Shown here: in pieces, positions 23,899 to 30,623 of the stretch
How the letters are laid out: every line of letters begins with the position of its first letter
Numbering within the stretch: position 1 is the first letter of the stretch
Origin: an uncultured Clostridia bacterium
GTDB lineage: Bacteria > Bacillota > Clostridia > Oscillospirales > Acutalibacteraceae
Assembly: GCA_946182865.1 (NCBI GenBank)
Contig: CAMHAV010000015.1
Location: 1-33,605, forward strand
DNA length: 33,605 nt
Direction: 5' to 3'
The notes under the pieces: generated by a model
Seen by the model: the letters and a program-made list of their open reading frames with translations, nothing else
Told to the model about the DNA's origin: nothing
The model's database searches: none
Position numbers and translations under genes: made by a program

Positions 23899-25287
23899 AT
23901 GATTTTTGAATATATTGGCGTCAAGGAGATCAACGGTTCGCTGATCGTTCTGGACGATGTCGATTGCCCTTCCTATGAGGAGATCGTGGAGATCCGCCTT
24001 GACAACGGCACCGTCCGTCATGGACGTATCGTGGCGATCGAGGGCAGCCGGGCGGTCATTCAGGTGTTCGAGGGAACGCGCGGCATTTCGCTGCAAAACA
24101 CCCACACCCGCCTCAAGGGTCGTCCGATGGAGCTTGACCTCTCGCCCGAAATCCAGGGCAGAATTTTCAGCGGCGTCGGCGCACCGATCGACGGTCTGGG
24201 CAGAATCTATCCCGAAAAGCGCATGAACGTCAACGGCACACCCATCAATCCGGTGTCCCGCGTCTATCCGCAGAACTACATCTGCACGGGCATATCCTCC
24301 ATCGACACGTTGATTACGCTGATTCGCGGGCAGAAGCTGCCCATTTTCAGCGGCTCCGGCATGAAGCACAACGAACTCGCCGCCCAGATCGTCCGTCAGG
24401 CGAAGATCGCCAACGACGAGGACGCGAAATTCTGCATTGTGTTTGCCGCGATGGGCGTTAAAAACGACGTGGCGGACTATTTCCGCCGTTCCTTTGAGGA
24501 ATCCGGCGTATTGCAGCGCGTGACGATGTTCCTCAACCTTGCCAATGACCCGATCATCGAGCGTATTCTCACCCCCCGCTGCGCGCTGACGGCGGCGGAA
24601 TACCTCGCCTTTGAACACGATATGCATGTGTTGGTCATTATGACCGACATGACATCCTACGCCGAAGCCTGCCGTGAATTTTCCTCCTCCAAGGGCGAAA
24701 TCCCCGGACGTAAAGGCTATCCGGGCTATCTCTATTCCGACCTTGCCTCGCTCTATGAACGCGCGGGCATGATTAAAGGACACAAAGGCTCGGTCACACA
24801 GATTCCGATTCTCACCATGCCCAACGACGACATCACGCACCCGGTTCCCGACCTGACGGGCTACATCACGGAGGGACAGATCGTTCTCGACCGCGCGCTC
24901 GACGGTTCGGGCATATATCCGCCGGTTTCCATCCTGCCGTCGCTCTCCCGTCTGATGAAGGACGGCATCGGCGAAGGGTTTACCCGTGAAGATCACGCGG
25001 CGCTTTCCAACCAGTTGTTTGCCTCCTATGCCAAGGTGCAGGACGCCCGCTCGCTTGCGTCGGTCATCGGTGAGGAGGAACTCTCCGACAACGACAAGAA
25101 GCTGCTGGAATTCGGCAAGAAATTTGAGAACACCTTCATCCGCCAGAGCGAAAACGAAGCGCGTTCGATGGAGCAGAGCCTGACGCTGGGCTGGGAACTG
25201 CTGTCGCAGCTCCCCCGCGAAGAACTCGACCGCGTGGACAACGAAACGCTCGAAAAATACTATCACGCGCCCGCCAAGGAAGCATGA
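23899..25287 (+). CDS. ntpB: V/A-type ATPase non-catalytic subunit B
   Basis: The 462-residue B subunit alternates with A in the head. It shows the beta-barrel start, [16 protein letters not shown], the degenerate P-loop region [18 protein letters not shown] (no Lys-Thr P-loop, as expected for B), [35 protein letters not shown] and the family segment [14 protein letters not shown]. It is not catalytic but contributes the arginine finger to the A site. AAGGAAG precedes the ATG. The gap to subunit A is 24 nt, which supports near equal expression. Confidence 0.97.
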   Translation: MIFEYIGVKEINGSLIVLDDVDCPSYEEIVEIRLDNGTVRHGRIVAIEGSRAVIQVFEGTRGISLQNTHTRLKGRPMELDLSPEIQGRIFSGVGAPIDGLGRIYPEKRMNVNGTPINPVSRVYPQNYICTGISSIDTLITLIRGQKLPIFSGSGMKHNELAAQIVRQAKIANDEDAKFCIVFAAMGVKNDVADYFRRSFEESGVLQRVTMFLNLANDPIIERILTPRCALTAAEYLAFEHDMHVLVIMTDMTSYAEACREFSSSKGEIPGRKGYPGYLYSDLASLYERAGMIKGHKGSVTQIPILTMPNDDITHPVPDLTGYITEGQIVLDRALDGSGIYPPVSILPSLSRLMKDGIGEGFTREDHAALSNQLFASYAKVQDARSLASVIGEEELSDNDKKLLEFGKKFENTFIRQSENEARSMEQSLTLGWELLSQLPREELDRVDNETLEKYYHAPAKEA

Positions 25288-25335
25288 CACGAAATGCCCC
25301 ATCAGGCGAAAGAATCAGGAAAGGACTGAGGTCAT

Positions 25336-25944
25336 GTGGCTGTAAATGCCGTACCCACAAAGGGAAATCTGATTGCCACTAAAAAATCGCTGGAATTGGC
25401 CAGAGTGGGCTATGACCTGCTGGACCGCAAGCGCAATATTCTGGTGCGCGAAATGATGACGCTGATGGACAGAGCCGCCACCATCCAGGGCGAAATCGAC
25501 AACAACTATTCCGAAGCGTATTATGCCCTCCAGCGCGCCAACATTGTTTTCGGACTGTGCGAACCGCTGGCGGAGGCAGTGCCGGTGGACAACGGACTCA
25601 CCATCGACTACCGTTCTGTCATGGGTGTGGAGATTCCCACCGTCAAGCTGGAGGAACGCCCGCTGACCATTCCTTTCGGTATGTACACCTCGAATTCCAT
25701 GATTGACGAGGCGTATCTGAAATTTCAGGAGGTCAAGCGGCTGACGGCGGTGCTGGCCGAGGTGGAAAACTGCGTTTACCGTCTCGCCGACGCGATCAAA
25801 AAGACCCAGAAGCGTGCCAACGCCCTCAAAAATATCATGATTCCCAAGTTCGAGGCCACGGTCAAATACATCACCGACGCGCTCGACGAAAAGGACAGAG
25901 AAGAATTCAGCCGCCTCAAAGTCATCAAGGCGATGAAGAAGTAG
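25336..25944 (+). CDS. ntpD: V/A-type ATPase central rotor subunit D
   Basis: The 202-residue subunit D is the coiled-coil axle running through the A3B3 head. Typical features are the N-terminal PTKGNLIATKKSLELARVGYDLLDRKRNIL and the C-terminal helix QKRANALKNIMIPKFEATVKYI. The start is a GTG at 25336 with GAGG about 6 nt upstream; an overlapping ATG at 25334 leads to a stop after three codons. It is the last gene of the operon, followed by a strong terminator. Confidence 0.95.
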   Translation: MAVNAVPTKGNLIATKKSLELARVGYDLLDRKRNILVREMMTLMDRAATIQGEIDNNYSEAYYALQRANIVFGLCEPLAEAVPVDNGLTIDYRSVMGVEIPTVKLEERPLTIPFGMYTSNSMIDEAYLKFQEVKRLTAVLAEVENCVYRLADAIKKTQKRANALKNIMIPKFEATVKYITDALDEKDREEFSRLKVIKAMKK

Positions 25945-25983
25945 CGTCTTGTCCTTGCTTGAGAGATATTTTTCTATAATGAT

Positions 25984-26027
25984 AAAACCAACTCTGAGAC
26001 ATTTTTTGTCAGGGAGTTGGTTTTTTT
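25984..26027 (+). terminator. Rho-independent terminator of the V-ATPase operon
   Basis: AAAACCAACTC (25984-25994) pairs with GAGTTGGTTTT (26014-26024), and the T-run extends to 26027. GAC/GTC inside the loop may add pairs. Confidence 0.92.
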
Positions 26028-26105
26028 GATGCTATCGGCACATAAGTTGAATATTATTGTGCAATCTTAACAACCGGATGCCTATGATATTATCTATATC
26101 ATCTG

Positions 26106-26204
26106 TTGACAAATTGCATAAGATGTAGTAACATTTCAGTATAACCTTTTATGAATTATTGTTAAAGGTGATTCTTGAAAGTGTGTATTTGAAAATCATA
26201 TTAT
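26106..26204 (+). promoter_or_regulatory. Two candidate promoters of the LRR surface protein gene
   Basis: TTGACA (26106-26111), 17 nt, TAACAT (26129-26134) is one candidate; TTGAAA (26175-26180), 18 nt, TATTAT (26199-26204) is a second, closer to the gene. The whole 25945-26228 gap is AT-rich and holds no gene. Confidence 0.5.
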
Positions 26205-26228
26205 ATATTGAAAGGATTGATTGATTCC

Positions 26229-29162
26229 ATGAAGTGCAAGAAATTGTTAGCGCTTGCGCTGACAGCGGCATGGTTTGTCTCCGCGTGTACCAATGTGTTC
26301 GCGGCGGCGAATGTGTCGGAAACCGACGCCGCGGTTGACGTTCCTCAGACGACGATAAGCCAGCCTGCCGAGCCCGAAGCGGACGAAACGGCGCAGGAAG
26401 TCGTGGTGACAGAGGAAGAAACCGTCTCCGTGCAAGAGAAACAGGTGCAGGACAACGAGGGCGCTACCAGCGGCACCTGCGGCGACAGCCTCAACTGGAG
26501 CTATAATACATCTACAGGCGTGCTGACCATCAGCGGCAGCGGCACTATGACCAGCCATCCGTGGAGCGGGTATAAATCGACGATTTCCCAGATAAAATTC
26601 TCGGGGAATATTACGTCGATCTGTACAGATGCATTCAGGGATTGTAAAAATCTGGATTATGTTACGATTCCCGCTTCTGTTACCGCTATATATGATTCAG
26701 CGTTTACAAACTGTCTGAATCTGGAAAGAGTCAGCTTTTCCAGTAATTCTAAACTAACCACACTAGGCAAGAGTTACTCCACTTATGGTGTATTTCGGGG
26801 GTGCAAAAATCTTACGTCTATTGTGCTGCCCAATAAACTGACGTATGTACAAGGGTATGCGTTTGCCGATTGTTCCAATTTAACAAGTGTGACGATTGGC
26901 AGCAGCGTGAAAGACATCAAAGAATATGCGTTTAGTAATTGTATCAATATGACTCAAATTAAAATTCCTGCCAATGTGGAGTCAATCAAATATGATGCCT
27001 TTTACAACTGCAGCCGCCTTGTAAAAGTCGAACTGAGCAACGGATTGAAAGAAATAGGAGAGAATGCGTTTAGAAAAACGGCATTAACGAGCATTACCAT
27101 TCCTTCATCAGTAACGACGATACACAATGCTGCCTTTAAAGACCTGACCACATTAAAAACGGTTACCTTTGCTGGCAATTCAAATCTTACCACACTGGGA
27201 GGATATTATTCCAGTGACGGTGTATTTCGGGGGTGCACAAATCTTACGTCTATTGTGTTGCCCAATAAACTGACATATGTGCAGGGATATGCGTTTGCTG
27301 GCTGTTCCAAATTAACAAGTGTGACTATTGGCAGCGGCGTGAAATCTATCAGAAATTATGCGTTTAGTAATTGTGTCAATCTGACTCAGATCAGAATACC
27401 CGCCAGTGTAGCGTCAATCGGAGGTTATGCCTTTTACAACTGCAGTCGCCTTGTAAAAGCCGAATTGAGCAACGGATTAAATGAAATAGGTGAGAATGCG
27501 TTTAGAAAAACGGCATTAACGAGCATTACCATTCCTTCATCGGTAACCACGATACACAACTCTGCATTTAAAGACCTGACCACATTAAAAACGGTTACCT
27601 TTGCCAGCAACTCCAATCTTGCCACACTGGGCGATAATGACTCCGGTTATGGCGTATTTGAGGGCTGCACAAATCTGAGCACTATTGTGCTTCCGGATAA
27701 ACTGACAGCCATTCGTGGCTATACTTTTTCTAAATGTTCTTCGCTGAAAAAGGTTTCCGTTGGCAGGCATGTAACCTCCATAGCCAAACATGCGTTTTAC
27801 AATTGTTCCGCTATGACAAGCATCGTGATTCCCAAGGCAGTTACATCCATCGGTTATAATGCTTTCTACAATTGTTCTGCACTTAACACCGTGTACTATA
27901 CCGGTTCTCAAATCCAATGGAATAATTTGAAATCCGACGGTATCAGTAGCGGTGGCAACAGCTATCTGCTCAACGCGAAGAATTTCGTTTACAATTATTC
28001 GCCGCTTGCCTCTGTTGCGGTAAAGACCAAACCTTCCAAAACAACCTATATCGTCGGCGAAACATTCAGCTCCGCAGGTCTGAAACTGACCGCTACCTAT
28101 GAAAACGGCACCACCAAGGTAATCGCCTCCGGCTTTACTTGCACTCCCTCTGGCAAGCTGAACACATTAGGGCAGCAAAAGATCGTCGTTACCTACGGCG
28201 GCAAGACCACTGCATTCTATGTGACGGTCAACGCCAAGCAGATTCGTGTGACGCAGAAGCCAACCAAGACGACTTACGGACAAGGCGAAACGCTGAACAC
28301 ATCCGGCATAAAAGTTACCTACACCCTTTTTGACGGTTCAACTAAGGTCGTTACCAGTGGCTTTATCTGCACACCTACAAAGCTTACAACCGTCGGCACC
28401 CAGTGGATCACTGTCAAATTCGGCGGCACGGCGACGGCGTTCCCGGTGAAGGTCAACGAACCCACCGTTGCGAAGATTCGTGTAACAAAGAAACCGACCA
28501 AGACAACCTATGTACCCGGCAATTCGCTCAACACCTCCGGCATGGAAGTGACGGTGACCTATTCCAACGGCACAACCAAGGTTATCACCAGCGGCTTCAC
28601 CTGTACGCCTACCAAATTCACAGCGGAAGGGCTCCAGTGGATTACCGTCAAATACGGCGGTACCGCAACCGCTTTCCCTGTGAACGTAGTGAAAAAGGCC
28701 AAGACCATCCGCGTGATTCAGAAGCCCACCAAGACCACCTATATTGTCGGCAACTCGCTCAACACCTCCGGGCTGAAACTCAGAGCTGCTTATGACGACG
28801 GTTCTACTAAGGACGTGACAAGCGCATTTACTTGTTACCCCACGAAGCTTACAACCGTCGGTACTCAGTGGATCACCGTAGTTTATGCGGGACAATCTAC
28901 CGCATTCCCCATCAAGGTGACGACAAAGCCCGTTTCCTCCGTCACCATCAAAAAGCTGCCCGCCAAGCGTACCTACAAGGTGGGCGAAACCTTCAATTCG
29001 TCCGGCATGGTGCTGAAAATCACCTACACGGACAACACGACTGCCGAAGTGACTAGCGGTTTCCTCTGCACTCCCACAGGCAAATTCACCACCAAGGGGC
29101 AGCAGAAAATCGTGGTCACCTACGGTGGCAAATCCACCGGCTTCTATGTGACGGTGACGTAA
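26229..29162 (+). CDS. Secreted BspA-type leucine-rich repeat protein with five Big_3 domains
   Basis: The 977-residue product has an N-terminal signal (KCKKLLALALTAAWFVSAC) that could be cut as a lipoprotein at C20 (VSAC) or by signal peptidase I at VFA-AA. An acidic Thr/Glu-rich stretch (about 28-80) is followed by LRR_5 repeats of the BspA kind (about 83-585, units like AFxxCxxLTSVTIPxSVTSI). Five Ig-like Big_3 domains of about 75 residues follow (595-977, each KPTKTTYxxGxxLNTSG...FTCTPTKLTTxGxQ). No LPXTG or dockerin is seen at the end. LRR_5 proteins of this type act in surface adhesion. An earlier in-frame TTG at 26208 precedes the AAAGGA site, so ATG 26229 is used (spacing about 12). 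Confidence 0.88.
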   Translation: MKCKKLLALALTAAWFVSACTNVFAAANVSETDAAVDVPQTTISQPAEPEADETAQEVVVTEEETVSVQEKQVQDNEGATSGTCGDSLNWSYNTSTGVLTISGSGTMTSHPWSGYKSTISQIKFSGNITSICTDAFRDCKNLDYVTIPASVTAIYDSAFTNCLNLERVSFSSNSKLTTLGKSYSTYGVFRGCKNLTSIVLPNKLTYVQGYAFADCSNLTSVTIGSSVKDIKEYAFSNCINMTQIKIPANVESIKYDAFYNCSRLVKVELSNGLKEIGENAFRKTALTSITIPSSVTTIHNAAFKDLTTLKTVTFAGNSNLTTLGGYYSSDGVFRGCTNLTSIVLPNKLTYVQGYAFAGCSKLTSVTIGSGVKSIRNYAFSNCVNLTQIRIPASVASIGGYAFYNCSRLVKAELSNGLNEIGENAFRKTALTSITIPSSVTTIHNSAFKDLTTLKTVTFASNSNLATLGDNDSGYGVFEGCTNLSTIVLPDKLTAIRGYTFSKCSSLKKVSVGRHVTSIAKHAFYNCSAMTSIVIPKAVTSIGYNAFYNCSALNTVYYTGSQIQWNNLKSDGISSGGNSYLLNAKNFVYNYSPLASVAVKTKPSKTTYIVGETFSSAGLKLTATYENGTTKVIASGFTCTPSGKLNTLGQQKIVVTYGGKTTAFYVTVNAKQIRVTQKPTKTTYGQGETLNTSGIKVTYTLFDGSTKVVTSGFICTPTKLTTVGTQWITVKFGGTATAFPVKVNEPTVAKIRVTKKPTKTTYVPGNSLNTSGMEVTVTYSNGTTKVITSGFTCTPTKFTAEGLQWITVKYGGTATAFPVNVVKKAKTIRVIQKPTKTTYIVGNSLNTSGLKLRAAYDDGSTKDVTSAFTCYPTKLTTVGTQWITVVYAGQSTAFPIKVTTKPVSSVTIKKLPAKRTYKVGETFNSSGMVLKITYTDNTTAEVTSGFLCTPTGKFTTKGQQKIVVTYGGKSTGFYVTVT
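26725..27900 (+). repeat. 432-bp tandem duplication in the LRR region
   Basis: The unit containing 'GTATTTCGGGGGTGCA' recurs at exactly 432 bp: TATTT at 26791, 27223 and a diverged third copy at 27655. The first two units are nearly identical over about 430 bp (144 residues); the third diverges in its second half. Confidence 0.85.
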
Positions 29163-29190
29163 CTTCCCGCAAATATCCACCTCAATACAC

Positions 29191-29350
29191 TATAGCAATC
29201 CAAACAAACAAAAAGACAAGTTCGGCGCGCTGGTGAGCACATGGCTGCGTTGTCGTCCTAGGTGGGCGCCAGCCCACCGTCGTCCTCCGCCTTGCCCTGC
29301 ACTCACCATCATCGCCTCCTTTTGTCTCCCTGATTATTTGGATTGCTATA
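29191..29350. mobile_element. MITE-like element with terminal inverted repeats
   Basis: TATAGCAATCCAAA (29191-29204) is repeated in perfect inverse orientation at 29337-29350, and the match extends imperfectly to about 30 bp. Inside, GGTGGGC (29261-29267) / GCCCACC (29272-29278) and TGGTGAG / CTCACCA make further inverted pairs, so the 160-bp unit can fold into one long hairpin. It has no gene. The TA at each end is compatible with insertion at a TA dinucleotide, as in IS630/Tc1-type elements. The right end merges into the A-run of the neighbouring terminator. Confidence 0.55.
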
Positions 29351-29353
29351 AAA

Positions 29354-29408
29354 AACCGCTCCCGCAGCGCTTCGTCATAAAGCGAAGCCCGCGGGAGCGG
29401 TTATTTTT
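29354..29408 (-). terminator. Bidirectional terminator after the peptidoglycan-binding protein gene
   Basis: AACCGCTCCCGC (29354-29365) pairs with GCGGGAGCGGTT (29391-29402), and inner GCTTCG (29369-29374) pairs with CGAAGC (29383-29388). On the minus strand six T follow; on the plus strand ATTTTT follows, so it can stop both converging genes. Confidence 0.88.
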
Positions 29409-29442
29409 GGCTGCGGTCGGGGGAGGGAAAACGGACGCACAA

Positions 29443-30393
29443 TCATCTCCACTTGGGTGCGTCGTCGGCGTACAGTCGGGTGAGCGTTTCGTTGTCGGCG
29501 ATGCCGGTTTGGGTCAGACCCGCTTTTTTCTGGAATCGTTTGACGACTTTTTGGGTGTAATCTCCGAAATAGCCGGTGCAGCTTTCCGCCCCGATGTAGC
29601 CGAGCTTGAGAAGACGATCCTGCATCTTCTTCACGTCATCATTTTTGTCGCCCATTTTCAAGGTCTGATAGCTGGACGCGGCAGCGGTAGTGGTCTGTGT
29701 TTCGGTGGATTGGGTGGTTGTCGGTTCCCCGTCGGCATCCGTATCGGGAACCGTAGAGGGGACCGTCGCGGCAGTCGGGGTTGTTTGGGCGTCCGCAGAG
29801 AGTGAATCCTGACGGCGTGAAACGCGGCTTTTAATCAGAAAGGTGCCGCAGACCGCTATCACAAGCAGGGCAATCAGTATCAAAAAACCGGCAAAGGATT
29901 TGGACGTGTTTTTTGGGGGCGACTCGAATTCATCAAAGGAAAAGTCGGGGCGTTTGTCGGGATAATCTCCGAACAGATCTTCCGAAGAGGATAAAGGCCC
30001 GTCGGCGTCTTCCAACGGGAAGATATCGTCCCCGTCATTCGCTTGAGGCTGTGAAGCGGCAGGACCGCCGCTTCGTTTATGAAACCGGGAAGAGGGTGCG
30101 GGTTCCGCCGGCTCAGAGGTGGGAATGCTGTCGCCGCCGCTTCGTTTGTGAAATCGGGAAAAGGGTGCGGACTCCGTCGGTTCGGAGGTGGAAATGCTGT
30201 CGGCGTCGCTTCGTTTGTGAAACCGGGAGGAGGGTGCGGACTCCGTGGGTTCGGGGGTGGGAAGACTGTCGGCGCTGCCTCGTTGGTGAAACCGGGAAGC
30301 GCCGCGAGAGGCTGTCGTCTGCTGCGGTATATCGTTATTATTTGTCCATTCCGAAGCGTCGTCGAAAACGGGATCATACTCTTGATACGGCAA
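29443..30393 (-). CDS. Single-pass protein with cytoplasmic repeats and outside peptidoglycan-binding domain
   Basis: The protein (about 316 residues) has an N-terminal cytoplasmic half with three full and one partial copy of a 23-residue unit (SRFHKRSGGDSIPTSEPAEP and similar), an acidic stretch, one membrane helix (FAGFLILIALLVIAVCGTFLI, about 165-185), a Thr-rich linker and a C-terminal peptidoglycan-binding domain of the PG_binding_1 type (about 245-316; LKMGDKNDDVKKMQDRLLKLGYIG, QKVVKRFQKKAGL). This gives an inside-repeat, outside-wall-binding topology, with no enzyme domain. GGAAAGGA touches the ATG at 30402 but lies 9 nt before a TTG at 30393, chosen here. Function is unknown; a wall-tethered sensor or scaffold is an inference. 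Confidence 0.8.
   Translation of the reverse strand: MPYQEYDPVFDDASEWTNNNDIPQQTTASRGASRFHQRGSADSLPTPEPTESAPSSRFHKRSDADSISTSEPTESAPFSRFHKRSGGDSIPTSEPAEPAPSSRFHKRSGGPAASQPQANDGDDIFPLEDADGPLSSSEDLFGDYPDKRPDFSFDEFESPPKNTSKSFAGFLILIALLVIAVCGTFLIKSRVSRRQDSLSADAQTTPTAATVPSTVPDTDADGEPTTTQSTETQTTTAAASSYQTLKMGDKNDDVKKMQDRLLKLGYIGAESCTGYFGDYTQKVVKRFQKKAGLTQTGIADNETLTRLYADDAPKWR
30050..30297 (-). repeat. 69-bp tandem repeats in the cytoplasmic part of the preceding gene
   Basis: Units begin at 30297, 30228 and 30159 (read leftward), with a shorter fourth from 30090. Each encodes SRFHKRS followed by a Ser/Pro/Glu-rich part; differences between units are few. Confidence 0.85.
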
Positions 30394-30436
30394 AATAATC
30401 ATTCCTTTCCCATCAAGGGAGATATACTTTAACTAC

Positions 30437-30465
30437 AGTTTATCAAAAAAACGGCTGTGTGTCAA
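30437..30465 (-). promoter_or_regulatory. Promoter of the peptidoglycan-binding protein gene
   Basis: On the minus strand TTGACA (30460-30465), 17 nt, TAACT-type TAAACT (30437-30442). Confidence 0.75.
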
Positions 30466-30552
30466 TCCTGACAGAGTAAATTTCGGCCGCAGAGGCATGT
30501 TTTTTGCGATTGCCTATATTCCACATTTATTATAAACTCCCGATGACACTTA

Positions 30553-30581
30553 TTGACATTGTTTTGACTTGGTGATATACT
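30553..30581 (+). promoter_or_regulatory. Promoter of the CAP-domain protein gene
   Basis: TTGACA (30553-30558), 17 nt, TATACT (30576-30581), with TG at 30573-30574 as an extended -10. The gene starts 43 nt downstream. Confidence 0.8.
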
Positions 30582-30623
30582 GATAACAACCCAATTCCAT
30601 TTTTATACAAGGAGGCTAAGCCT

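Noticed and set aside
23008-25302. 764-codon minus-strand frame across ntpA and ntpB
   Set aside because: A GC-rich codon-pattern shadow; the plus strand encodes two textbook ATPase subunits with perfect motifs.
29191-29350. Riboswitch upstream of a gene
   Set aside because: It lies downstream of both converging genes, so no gene is placed to be controlled by it.
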